Positions 9,057 to 18,844 of a stretch of 39,752 bases of DNA are shown here, piece by piece. The DNA lies in the NCBI RefSeq assembly GCF_028291725.1, contig NZ_JAQGNT010000020.1, positions 1 through 39,752 of the forward strand, in the 5' to 3' direction. The notes beneath the pieces are model-generated. The model did no database searches and was not told the DNA's origin. It saw nothing but the letters and a program-made list of their open reading frames with translations. Within the stretch, counting starts at the first letter, position 1, and the number at the start of each line of letters is the position of its first letter. Position numbers and translations under genes: made by a program. The stretch is from Hydrocarboniphaga sp. GTDB taxonomy: Bacteria; Pseudomonadota; Gammaproteobacteria; Nevskiales; Nevskiaceae.

Positions 9057-11207
9057 ATGCCGCTCGACCTGCTGCTCGAAATCGGCACCGAAGATTTGCC
9101 GGCCCGTTATGTCGCCCCCTTGGCCGCCGCCCTCGCGGGCGGCGTCGAGAACGGCTTGCAGCGTCGCGGCGTCACTACGGGCACCGTTCGCAGCTTCGCA
9201 ACGCCGCGCCGGATCGCGGTACTGATCGCCGGCGTCGCCAAAACCCAGCCTGAACAGAAGATCGAGAAGCTCGGCCCGGCCGTCGCCTCCGCTTTCAAGG
9301 ACGGCAAGCCGACTCCGGCGGCGCTCGGTTTTGCGCGCTCCTGCGGCGTCGAGTTCGAGCAGATCGGCCAGAAGGACGGCAAGCTTTTTTTTCAGCGCAG
9401 CGCAGCCGGCGAAACCACCGCGCAGCTGCTGCCCTTGATCTTTGAAGAAACGCTGAAGCAGATGGACGAACTGGTGCCCAAGCGCATGCGCTGGGGCAGC
9501 GGTGAAGAGACCTTCGTGCGGCCGGTGCAGTGGCTCGTCTGCCTGTTCGGCGGCGAGATCGTGCCGCTGCGGCGCTTCGGCTGTGAAGCCGGCCGCATCA
9601 CTTACGGGCATCGCTTTCATGCGCCAGAAGCGATCGCGCTGTCCGAGCCCGGCGACTATGAAGCGGCGCTGCGCCAGGCCAGGGTCTGGGCCGACCTGGA
9701 TTCGCGCCGCGCCTCGATCGAGCACCAGATCAAGCAGCAAGCCGCGCTGCTCGGCGGATACGCGCGCATCACGCCGGACCTGCTCGACGAAGTCACTGCG
9801 CTGGTCGAATGGCCGGTGGTGATCGCCGGCGATATGGAAGAGCGCTTCATGCGCCTGCCGCCGGAAGTGATTGTCGCCACCGTCGAGACCAATCAGCGCT
9901 ATTTCACGCTGTTCTCGGATGCCGAACATACGCAGCTGCTGCCGTGCTTCATCACCATCGCCAACATCGAATCCTCCGATGTCGCGCAGGTGATTTCCGG
10001 CAACGAGCGCGTGGTGCGCCCGCGGCTCAGCGATGCGCTGTTCTTCTGGGATCAGGATCTGAAGCAGCCGCTGCAAGCGCACGGCAAAAACCTGGCGCAG
10101 GCGATGTTTCAAAAAGACCTCGGCAGCATCGCCGACAAGGTTGCGCGCATGCGCAAGCTCGTTGTGCAGATCGCGTTGAAGCTGCCGAACGCAGCGCCAA
10201 CGCTCGCTGCAGAAGCCGACCGCGCGACGCAGCTGGCGAAGTCCGACTTGGTGACCAAGGTCGTCTACGAATTCCCGGAGCTGCAAGGCTTGATGGGCGG
10301 CTACTACGCCGCCAGCAGCGGCGAAAGCGAAGGCGTTGCGCGCGCGATCCGCGAGCACTACTTGCCGACACAGCAAGGCACGCCGATTCCATCGACGAAA
10401 GCCGGACAGCTGGTGTCGCTGGCCGACAAGCTCGATTCGCTCGCCGGCATCTTCGCGATCGGCCAGAAACCCACTGCGAGCAAGGATCCCTACGCGCTGC
10501 GCCGCGCCGCCGCTGGCGTGCTGCGCGTCCTGATCGAAGGCGAGCTGGAACTCGATCTGCGCGAACTGCTGAGCGCCGCACTGTCGTTGCAGCCTGCGGG
10601 CAAACGCGACACCGCGACCGCCGACGAGCTGTGGAACTTCTGTACTGGTCGTTTCCTGACTTTGCTGTCCGACCGGCTCTGGAAGCTAGCTGGGAAGCTT
10701 GACCTGGAGAAGTCCGCTTCCCAAGTACCAGGAGTCATAGTTGTTGAAGACTGGCCGATAAACGAGATTCAAGCAGCTGTACTCGCCACGGGAAGCACCA
10801 TACCGCTGGATATCGCGCACCGCGCGGATGCTGTTTTCTTCTTTATGCAAGGACCTGCGGCTGCAGCACTAACCGCTGCGGACAAACGCGCACGCAACAT
10901 CCTGCGCCAGGCCGGCGACCAGGCACCTTTCCCAATTAACACCGTGTTATTTGAAGTCCCTGCCGAACGCGCGCTTTGGACAGGGCTGCAGCTCGTTGAT
11001 CATGCGCTGGAGCCACTACGCGCTCGCCATGACTATGCCGCCATGTTGACGGTATTGGCGACACTCAAGCCCCTGGTGGATGAGTTCTTTGAAAAGGTGA
11101 TGGTGATGGCCGATGATCTGGAAGTACGGGCCAATCGCCTGCTAATGCTGGCCCGCCTCGACAAACTATGCCGCGAGGTCGCCGACCTGTCTCTCCTGCC
11201 CGGCTGA
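9057..11207 (+). CDS. glyS: Glycine--tRNA ligase beta subunit
   Basis: The tRNA-binding beta chain of GlyRS. It is 716 residues (E. coli 689). It starts PLDLLLEIGTEDLPARYV, the family hallmark, and contains VRPVQWLVCLFG, an HD-like domain near GGYYAASSGESEGVARAI, and a C-terminal anticodon-binding-like helical domain ending VMVMADDLEVRANRL. The ATG at 9057 starts the conserved part; an upstream TTG at 9024 adds eleven unconserved residues. About 15 extra residues sit near residue 560 compared with E. coli, and from about 10640 to the end the DNA is richer in A/T-ending codons than the first two thirds. gmhB follows 11 bp after the stop. Confidence 0.97.
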   Translation: MPLDLLLEIGTEDLPARYVAPLAAALAGGVENGLQRRGVTTGTVRSFATPRRIAVLIAGVAKTQPEQKIEKLGPAVASAFKDGKPTPAALGFARSCGVEFEQIGQKDGKLFFQRSAAGETTAQLLPLIFEETLKQMDELVPKRMRWGSGEETFVRPVQWLVCLFGGEIVPLRRFGCEAGRITYGHRFHAPEAIALSEPGDYEAALRQARVWADLDSRRASIEHQIKQQAALLGGYARITPDLLDEVTALVEWPVVIAGDMEERFMRLPPEVIVATVETNQRYFTLFSDAEHTQLLPCFITIANIESSDVAQVISGNERVVRPRLSDALFFWDQDLKQPLQAHGKNLAQAMFQKDLGSIADKVARMRKLVVQIALKLPNAAPTLAAEADRATQLAKSDLVTKVVYEFPELQGLMGGYYAASSGESEGVARAIREHYLPTQQGTPIPSTKAGQLVSLADKLDSLAGIFAIGQKPTASKDPYALRRAAAGVLRVLIEGELELDLRELLSAALSLQPAGKRDTATADELWNFCTGRFLTLLSDRLWKLAGKLDLEKSASQVPGVIVVEDWPINEIQAAVLATGSTIPLDIAHRADAVFFFMQGPAAAALTAADKRARNILRQAGDQAPFPINTVLFEVPAERALWTGLQLVDHALEPLRARHDYAAMLTVLATLKPLVDEFFEKVMVMADDLEVRANRLLMLARLDKLCREVADLSLLPG

Positions 11208-11218
11208 GGGTTTCATTG

Positions 11219-11752
11219 ATGAAGCTGGTGATTCTCGACCGTGACGGCGTCATCAACGAAGACTCCGACGACTACATCAAGTCGGTCTCGGAGTGGCAGC
11301 CGGTGCCCGGCAGCATCGAGGCGATCGCGCGGCTGACCCAGGCGGGATGGCGCGTTTTCGTCGCTACCAATCAGTCGGGAGTCGGCCGCGGCATGATGGA
11401 TTTCGACGCGCTGTTCGCGATCCATGACCGTATGCAGCGCGCCTGCGCCGAACTCGGCGGGCGTATCGACGGCATCGAGTTCGCACCCGAACATCCCGAC
11501 CATGCGACGGTGATGCGCAAACCCAATCCCGGCATGCTGCAGGATCTGGCGCGGCGGCTGCAGCTGCAACTCGACGGCGTTCCCTTCGTCGGCGACTCGA
11601 TCAGCGATGTCGAGGCCGCGCAAGCTTCGGGAGCAACGCCCATCTTGGTGCGCAGCGGCAAGGGCAGACGCACCGAAACGGAACATTGCCTGGACGGCGT
11701 AGCGGTCTACGACGACTTGGCGCAGTTCGTCAGCACCTGGCTCGCCGCCTAG
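11219..11752 (+). CDS. gmhB: D-glycero-D-manno-heptose-1,7-bisphosphate 7-phosphatase, zinc-site variant
   Basis: A HAD phosphatase of ADP-heptose synthesis for the lipopolysaccharide inner core. It is 177 residues. HAD motif I is DRDGVIN (Asp7, Asp9), motif II VATNQS, and motif III/IV RKPNPGM and VGDSISDVEAA. The position after glyS is a conserved gene order in gammaproteobacteria. Odd: the four zinc ligands of E. coli GmhB (Cys92, His94, Cys107, Cys109) align with Ala89, Glu91, Thr97 and Met99, and the zinc loop is shortened. The catalytic residues stay. It could still be a GmhB, or a related HAD phosphatase such as a histidinol-phosphatase. Confidence 0.85.
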   Translation: MKLVILDRDGVINEDSDDYIKSVSEWQPVPGSIEAIARLTQAGWRVFVATNQSGVGRGMMDFDALFAIHDRMQRACAELGGRIDGIEFAPEHPDHATVMRKPNPGMLQDLARRLQLQLDGVPFVGDSISDVEAAQASGATPILVRSGKGRRTETEHCLDGVAVYDDLAQFVSTWLAA

Positions 11753-11764
11753 CGCGAAAGCCGA

Positions 11765-12139
11765 TCAGCGCGCTCCGCAGGCCGCGTAGTCCTCACGGCG
11801 ACGGTCGATCTCGACGCCCACGTCCTGCACCGGAATTGCACCCGGCTTATGGATCGCCAGCTTCAGGCTGAGGATGGGGAAGTCCTTGAACAGCGCGCGA
11901 GCCAGCTTTTCGGCCAGCGCTTCCAGCAGCGCCGGCTGGTGGTCCGTCGCGATTTTTTGCACCACGGCCATCACCGCCGCGTAGTCGATCGCGTCGCGTA
12001 CATGGTCGCTGGCGGCCGCGGCATTAAAGTCGGCCCCCATCTCCAGATCGAAGATCAGGGGCCGCGGCACATGCCGTTCCCAGTCGTAGACGCCGATGAT
12101 CGTTTCGACCTTGAGTCCGCGGATGAAGATCTTGTCCAT
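11765..12139 (-). CDS. folB: Dihydroneopterin aldolase
   Basis: Converts 7,8-dihydroneopterin to 6-hydroxymethyl-dihydropterin and glycolaldehyde in folate synthesis. It is 124 residues, normal for the octameric family. It has MDKIFIRGLKVETIIGVYDWER at the start, Glu in the IIGVYDWE segment, the central KLARALFKDFP helix and the catalytic Lys region LAIHKPGAIP. The ATG at 12139 begins the conserved part. It follows tsaD by 13 bp on the same strand, so they probably form an operon; plsY, often between them in relatives, is absent. It converges on gmhB with 12 bp between stops. Confidence 0.95.
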   Translation of the reverse strand: MDKIFIRGLKVETIIGVYDWERHVPRPLIFDLEMGADFNAAAASDHVRDAIDYAAVMAVVQKIATDHQPALLEALAEKLARALFKDFPILSLKLAIHKPGAIPVQDVGVEIDRRREDYAACGAR

Positions 12140-12152
12140 TGGTTCTGGTGTC

Positions 12153-13193
12153 TTACTGACGGTTGTAGCCGGGCGGGCGCAGGTCTTCCAGCGGCCAGCG
12201 CGGGGTGGTGAAAAGACGCCCGTATTCGGGACGCGCATCGGCCGGGCCTGCGCCGGCGAGCCGCGCCCAGCCGGCGTACGCGATCATCGCCGCGTTGTCG
12301 GTGCAGAACTCCGGCCTGGGGAAAAACAGGCCGACGCCGCGCTTGGCGGCCAGCGTCGCCAGCCGCGCGCGCAGGCGCTGGTTGGCGCCGACGCCGCCGG
12401 CAACCACCAGCGCACGGTAACCGGTCTGCTCCAGCGCCCGTTCGCACTTGATCGCCAGCGTCTCGGTCACCGCGTCCTCGAAGCCGCGCGCCAGGTCGGC
12501 GCGGTCCTGATCGTCGGCGCCGGCCGGGATGGCGTTGGCGACCGCGGTCTTCAAGCCGCTGAAGCTGAAGTCCAGGCCGGGCCGGTCGGTCATCGGTCGC
12601 GGGAACTTGAAGCGGCCCGGCCGGCCGCTTTCGGCAATGCGTGCCAGATGCGGGCCGCCCGGATACGGCAGGCCGAGCATCTTCGCGGTCTTGTCGAAAG
12701 CCTCGCCGACCGCGTCGTCCAGGCTTTCGCCCAGCACGCGGTATTCGCCGATACCCTCGACCGACACCAGCAGGGTATGGCCGCCGGACACCAGCAGCGC
12801 CAGGAACGGGAAAGCCGGGCGCTCCGGCTCCAGCATCGGCGCCAGCAGATGGCCCTCCATATGGTGGACCGCGATCAGCGGCAGGCCCTGGGCCAGCGCC
12901 AGGCCGGCGGCGACCGAGGCGCCGACCATCAGCGCCCCGATCAGGCCCGGACCGGCGGTATAGGCGACGCCGGTCAACTGCGACGGTTTTAATCCGGCAT
13001 GATCCAGCGCCTGCCGCACCAGAGCGTTGACCCGGCGCACATGGTCCCGCGACGCCAGTTCCGGCACCACGCCGCCATACTGCGCATGCAGCCGGACCTG
13101 CGAATGCAGCGCATGTGACAGCAGGCCGCGCTCGCCGTCATAGACGGCCACGGCGGTCTCGTCGCAGGAAGTTTCCAGGGCCAGCACGGGCAT
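12153..13193 (-). CDS. tsaD: tRNA N6-threonylcarbamoyladenosine transferase TsaD
   Basis: With TsaB and TsaE it moves the threonylcarbamoyl group onto A37 of tRNAs reading ANN codons. It is 346 residues (E. coli 337). The N-terminus [10 protein letters not shown] is the family hallmark, and the metal ligands His111 and His115 of HHMEGH match E. coli exactly. The nucleotide-binding segments VSGGHT and [11 protein letters not shown] and the Asp of CTDNAAM are present. The ATG at 13193 begins the family; the frame extends further without similarity. It diverges from rpsU across 127 bp, an arrangement typical of gammaproteobacteria. Confidence 0.97.
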   Translation of the reverse strand: MPVLALETSCDETAVAVYDGERGLLSHALHSQVRLHAQYGGVVPELASRDHVRRVNALVRQALDHAGLKPSQLTGVAYTAGPGLIGALMVGASVAAGLALAQGLPLIAVHHMEGHLLAPMLEPERPAFPFLALLVSGGHTLLVSVEGIGEYRVLGESLDDAVGEAFDKTAKMLGLPYPGGPHLARIAESGRPGRFKFPRPMTDRPGLDFSFSGLKTAVANAIPAGADDQDRADLARGFEDAVTETLAIKCERALEQTGYRALVVAGGVGANQRLRARLATLAAKRGVGLFFPRPEFCTDNAAMIAYAGWARLAGAGPADARPEYGRLFTTPRWPLEDLRPPGYNRQ

Positions 13194-13241
13194 AAGACGC
13201 TTATTGTGCGGCATGTCGGCGGCCCCGGCGGAAGCCAACCT

Positions 13242-13270
13242 TTGCATTGAGCGGGCTACGCGCATAAAAT
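13242..13270 (+). promoter_or_regulatory. Sigma-70 promoter of the rpsU-yqeY-dnaG-rpoD operon
   Basis: TTGCAT (13242-13247) and TAAAAT (13265-13270) are separated by 17 bp and followed by a GC-rich discriminator. The start would be near 13277, giving a leader of about 45 nt. Confidence 0.75.
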
Positions 13271-13320
13271 CGCCGCCCCTAAGGGGCCTGACCCCCTGTT
13301 TAGAGAGCGAGCTTCACCTT

Positions 13321-13536
13321 ATGCCGACTGTCCGCGTCCGCGAAAACGAACCCTTCGAAGTTGCCCTGCGCCGCTTCAAGCGCACCTGCGAGAAAGCCGG
13401 TGTGCTGACCGACGTGCGCAAGCACGAGTTCTTCGAGAAGCCGAGCCAGGAGCGCAAGCGCAAGCGTGCCGCTGCCGTGAAGCGCCAGCTGAAGAAAGTT
13501 TCCCGCGACGTCACCCGTCGCCAGCGCCTGTACTAG
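13321..13536 (+). CDS. rpsU: 30S ribosomal protein S21
   Basis: A small basic protein of the 30S platform that helps mRNA pairing with the anti-Shine-Dalgarno sequence. It is 71 residues, as in E. coli, beginning [20 protein letters not shown] with the basic C-terminal [10 protein letters not shown] and a final Tyr. The ATG at 13321 is the family start. First gene of the macromolecular synthesis operon; yqeY follows 58 bp later. Confidence 0.98.
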   Translation: MPTVRVRENEPFEVALRRFKRTCEKAGVLTDVRKHEFFEKPSQERKRKRAAAVKRQLKKVSRDVTRRQRLY

Positions 13537-13594
13537 CCAGCGCTGCGCGGTCACCCCGTTTATTAACGGAAACGCAAGGCCGCGCAAAACGACG

Positions 13595-14041
13595 ATGTCC
13601 GACCTCCAGAAGCGCGTCCTCGACGACGTGAAAGTGGCCATGCGCGCCGGCGAGAAAGATCGCCTGATGGTGCTGCGGATGCTGTCGGCCGAACTCAAGC
13701 AGCGCGAAGTGGTTGAAAGCACTGAGATCACCGATGCGGTGGTGATGTCGGCAGTCGAGAAGATGGTCAAGCAGCGCCGCGATTCCGAGTCCCAGTTCCG
13801 TGCCGGCAATCGGCCCGACCTGGCCGACAAGGAGGCCAGCGAAATCCAGCTGCTGCTCGGCTATCTGCCGCAGCAGCTGTCCGAAACCGAAATCGCCGCC
13901 CTGCTCGACCAGGCGATCGCGGAGACCGGCGCCAGCAGCGGCAAGGATATGGGCAAGGTCATGGCCTGGATCAAACCCAAGGTCGCCGGCCGCACCGACA
14001 TGGGCAAGCTGTCGGGCCTGATCAAGGGCAAGCTGGGCTGA
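13595..14041 (+). CDS. yqeY: GatB/YqeY domain-containing protein
   Basis: A 148-residue helical protein of the YqeY family, related to the tail domain of the GatB amidotransferase subunit, which binds tRNA. The features are the N-terminal LQKRVLDDVKVAMRAGEK, LRMLSAELKQRE, EIQLLLGYLPQQLSE and the C-terminal KDMGKVMAWIKPKVAGR. Its cell role is not firmly known. Its place between rpsU and dnaG is widely conserved in gammaproteobacteria outside the enterics. A REP pair lies between it and dnaG. Confidence 0.93.
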   Translation: MSDLQKRVLDDVKVAMRAGEKDRLMVLRMLSAELKQREVVESTEITDAVVMSAVEKMVKQRRDSESQFRAGNRPDLADKEASEIQLLLGYLPQQLSETEIAALLDQAIAETGASSGKDMGKVMAWIKPKVAGRTDMGKLSGLIKGKLG

Positions 14042-14084
14042 GCTGTTGCTGCGCGATATCGCGCCGCCCTCGATTTGCACAACT

Positions 14085-14159
14085 GTAGGAGCGGACCTTG
14101 TCCGCGATTCTCCACGGCAGCGCTGAACTTGAAGAATCGCGGACAAGGTCCGCTCCTAC
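14085..14159. repeat. Paired GTAG-headed REP elements inside the rpsU-rpoD operon
   Basis: Arms 14085-14109 and 14135-14159 are a perfect 25-bp inverted repeat. Each begins or ends with GTAGGAGCGGACC and each arm can itself fold (GCGGAC with GTCCGC). The same 25-mer pair recurs at 37987-38053. No coding sequence overlaps it. Confidence 0.9.
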
Positions 14160-14202
14160 GGGCGGTGATCCCCATGGCAGTTCGCAGCCGCTAGACTGAG
14201 CC

Positions 14203-15972
14203 GTGGCCGGCCTGATCCCGCAATCCTTCATCCATGACCTCCTCGCACGAACCGATATCGTCGAGGTGATCAGTTCGCGCCTGGAACTCAAGCGCGCGGG
14301 GCGCGAATACAAGGCGCTGTCGCCGTTCTCCAACGAGAAATCGGCTTCGTTCTTCGTCTCGCCGACCAAGCAGTTTTTCCATTGTTTCAGTAGTGGCAAG
14401 CACGGCAATGCGGTCGGCTTCCTGATGGAATACGACCGACTGACTTTCGTCGAGGCCGTCGAAGAACTCGCCAAGCGCGCCGGCCTGGAAGTGCCGCGCG
14501 AAGGCGGCGGTGCATTTGAGCGCCTGGTGCTGGACGGCCCGCTCGACGCGCTGGCCGCAGCCGAGCGCTTCTTCCGTGAGCAACTGCGCAAACAACCGAT
14601 CGCGATCGAATACCTGAAAAAGCGCGGCCTCAGCGGTGACACCGCAAAAGCCTTCGGCATCGGCTTCGCGCCCGACAGCTGGGACGCGCTGACTAAATTC
14701 TTCGATAACCCGCTGCACGCGATCGAAGCCGGGCTGCTGATCCCCAAGGATGACGGCAAGGCCTACGACCGCTTCCGCAACCGCGTGATGTTCCCGATCC
14801 GCGATACGCGCGGCCGCGTGATCGGCTTCGGCGGCCGCACGCTCGGCAACGATCCGGCAAAGTATCTGAACTCGCCGGAAACACCGCTATTCCACAAGGG
14901 CCGCAATCTGTTCGGCCTTTACGAGGCCAAGCAGTCAGTCAAGTCCGAGCTGCCGCATCTGCTGGTGGTCGAGGGCTACATGGACGTGGTGATGCTGGCG
15001 CAGCACGGCATCCACACTGCGGTGGCGACGCTGGGCACCGCGACTACGCGCGAGCAGCTGGCGCTGCTGTACAAGAGCACGCGCAAGATCGTGTTCTGCT
15101 TCGACGGCGACCGCGCCGGCCGCTCGGCCGCGTGGCGCGCGCTGGAACAGGCGCTGCCGGAAGTGCATGGCGATCGCGAATGCCTTTTCATGTTCCTGCC
15201 CGAAGGCCACGATCCGGACACGCTGGTGCAGGAAATCGGCGCCGACACATTCCGCGAGCGCATTGGCGAGGCCATGACCTTGAGCGCATTCCTGCTCGGC
15301 GAGCTGGCCAAGCAGGCCAACATGGCCACACTGGATGGCCGCGCCAAGCTCGCCGCACTGGCGCGGCCGCACCTGGAAAAGCTGCGTCCCGGCCCGCTGC
15401 AGACCCTGATGATCGACGAGCTGGCGCGAATGACGCGGCTGCGCCGCGAAGACTTCGCCCCGTCCAGTTCCGGCAACCACAATGCACCGCCCGACCGCCA
15501 GGCTCACGCCGAGCGTGCCAACAGCCGCTCGTCCGCCAGCATGGTCGAGTCGGGCGCGACGCGGCCGGTGCGCCGGGCCTTGCAATTACTGCTCGAGCGC
15601 CCAGATTTGGCGGACAGCGTCGCCAATACCGAGCAGCTGCTGAGCGCCGACGTCCCCGGCATCCCGGCCCTGGTCGAGGCCCTGGAGTTCTTCCATGAGA
15701 ACCCGGGCGCGAACGGCGGGCAGCTACTCGAATACTGGCGCGGAACGCCGAAAGCGGCCGCGCTGGAGCGCCTGATGCGCCAGGAAATGAGCCTGGACGA
15801 CGCCGGTATCGAGCATGAATTTGCCGATGCGATCCGCCACCTGCAGCAGAAGGCGCTGCGCAGCCGGCTCGATCAGCTGTTTGCAGAAGCCCGGGTGCGC
15901 ACCTTGACGCGCGCCGAGGCGGCCGAGGCCGAGAGCCTGACCCGCCAACTTTCCGGGCGCAGGACGGTCTAA
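14203..15972 (+). CDS. dnaG: DNA primase with a degenerate zinc ribbon
   Basis: Makes RNA primers for replication together with the DnaB helicase. It is 589 residues (E. coli 581). Domains: N-terminal zinc-binding domain (1-100), RNA polymerase domain with TOPRIM (about 115-370), and a C-terminal helicase-binding helical bundle. The TOPRIM acids are intact: Glu257 in VVEGYMD, Asp301 and Asp303 in DGDRAGR. Odd: the CHC2 ligands Cys40, His43, Cys61 and Cys64 of E. coli correspond to Ser40, Ser43, Cys61 and Ser64, so zinc binding by the normal site looks impossible, while neighbours such as PF, NEK and KQF-HCF are kept. The start is GTG with poor ribosome binding, consistent with low expression. 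Confidence 0.96.
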   Translation: MAGLIPQSFIHDLLARTDIVEVISSRLELKRAGREYKALSPFSNEKSASFFVSPTKQFFHCFSSGKHGNAVGFLMEYDRLTFVEAVEELAKRAGLEVPREGGGAFERLVLDGPLDALAAAERFFREQLRKQPIAIEYLKKRGLSGDTAKAFGIGFAPDSWDALTKFFDNPLHAIEAGLLIPKDDGKAYDRFRNRVMFPIRDTRGRVIGFGGRTLGNDPAKYLNSPETPLFHKGRNLFGLYEAKQSVKSELPHLLVVEGYMDVVMLAQHGIHTAVATLGTATTREQLALLYKSTRKIVFCFDGDRAGRSAAWRALEQALPEVHGDRECLFMFLPEGHDPDTLVQEIGADTFRERIGEAMTLSAFLLGELAKQANMATLDGRAKLAALARPHLEKLRPGPLQTLMIDELARMTRLRREDFAPSSSGNHNAPPDRQAHAERANSRSSASMVESGATRPVRRALQLLLERPDLADSVANTEQLLSADVPGIPALVEALEFFHENPGANGGQLLEYWRGTPKAAALERLMRQEMSLDDAGIEHEFADAIRHLQQKALRSRLDQLFAEARVRTLTRAEAAEAESLTRQLSGRRTV

Positions 15973-16010
15973 AAATCCCTGGAAGCTGGTCTAAATAGAA
16001 CCACTTTCGG

Positions 16011-16016
16011 TAGAAT
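16011..16016 (+). promoter_or_regulatory. Possible -10 element of an internal rpoD promoter
   Basis: TAGAAT lies 60 bp before the rpoD ATG in the 103-bp dnaG-rpoD gap. No good -35 hexamer is seen at the right distance; the octamer GGTCTAAA occurs twice just upstream (15966 and 15988). An internal promoter ahead of rpoD is common in this operon. Confidence 0.35.
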
Positions 16017-16075
16017 GCGCAGTTCTTCGCCTTCAAAAATGGGGCAATCCATCGCCCCCCGCAGCCGAGTCAAGC

Positions 16076-17923
<1,848 letters not shown>

Positions 17924-17937
17924 GCGTCGCTGCAATC

Positions 17938-17966
17938 AAAAAGGCCCCGCAATGCGGGGCCTTTTT
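17938..17966 (+). terminator. Rho-independent terminator of the rpoD operon
   Basis: An 8-bp stem GGCCCCGC (17943-17950) with GCGGGGCC (17954-17961), loop AAT, preceded by five A and followed by five T. It can also work for the minus strand, where the outer-membrane protein gene ends at 18061. Confidence 0.92.
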
Positions 17967-18060
17967 GATTCTGAGGGAACCGCGGATCGCTATCCTTTGC
18001 GACGTGTGCGCTCGATGCGATCACAGCCTCTAATGCGGTATACGTGCCCCAAACCTAAAG

Positions 18061-18702
18061 TTACATCCGGCGCGTATCGAACAGAATGCGGACGCCGAGA
18101 CGCAGATCGCCGACGTTGTACTTGATGTTGTCGTTGTCCTCAAGGGAGGTATAGCGATAGTCGATGAACGCACCGATGTTGCGGCTGAAGTCGACCGAAC
18201 CGCCGATCAGAAATTCCGGGCCGTCGAGATCCAAATTGTTATCTGCTTGCAGCCAGAGATAACCCGCTTGACCGTAGATCTGAACGTTCCGAGCAATCGG
18301 GAACGCCAGGCGTCCATGCGCACCAAAACCGGTCGCCTTGTCGCCATCCTGGTCGAGGCTGACGTATTCGCCGTATAGGGCGCCCGAGCCAGTTGCTAAC
18401 GGTACCTGCCAGCCGCCACCGAGGCGCAGTTGATCAATATCAAAGCTAGAAAAATCGTTGTAGCTGTCGATACTGGTCGATTGATATTCACCCTCGAGAA
18501 AAAAATTCTGGGTGCGTCCAAACGGCACCCACGCCTTTACACCGAAACCGTCGCCGTCACTATCACCATCATCTGAGCCACCATCTACTTCCCATGTCGA
18601 CGAAGGAATGTAATAACCATCGACATGCGCTGCTTCATTCGCGAACACCGTCGTCGGCAGAACCAGCACAGCCGACAGCAACAGCTTCTTTGTCACATTC
18701 AT
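18061..18702 (-). CDS. Putative outer-membrane beta-barrel protein
   Basis: A 213-residue protein with a Sec signal peptide (NVTKKLLLSAVLVLPTTVFA, cut after about residue 21). The mature part has alternating strands rich in Tyr, Gly and Asp, such as FLEGEYQSTS, LYGEYVSLDQ, IYGQAGYLWLQ and FIDYRYTSLED, and ends in a strand-like LRLGVRILFDTRRM. An Asp/Gly-rich loop lies near residues 40-53. This fits a small eight-strand-type barrel; ligand unknown. I chose the ATG at 18702 for its GGAGAG Shine-Dalgarno sequence and the signal peptide. GC content is visibly lower than in rpoD. Confidence 0.75.
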   Translation of the reverse strand: MNVTKKLLLSAVLVLPTTVFANEAAHVDGYYIPSSTWEVDGGSDDGDSDGDGFGVKAWVPFGRTQNFFLEGEYQSTSIDSYNDFSSFDIDQLRLGGGWQVPLATGSGALYGEYVSLDQDGDKATGFGAHGRLAFPIARNVQIYGQAGYLWLQADNNLDLDGPEFLIGGSVDFSRNIGAFIDYRYTSLEDNDNIKYNVGDLRLGVRILFDTRRM

Positions 18703-18844
18703 CTTGCTTCTCTCCATGAGGTAGTGATTGCCACGCCGGCTAAACCGCCAGCTCTGCTGTACCCGGCCGATTTTCCGACAGCCTTGCTTTCGTGGGCATA
18801 ACAGCGCCGGCATGATAGCCGGAAGAAATGAGTCGGGAGTGGGC

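Noticed and set aside
17967-18060. tRNA or small RNA gene after rpoD
   Set aside because: No cloverleaf or T-loop GTTCGA-type sequence; the 94 bp hold only the end of the terminator and non-coding sequence.
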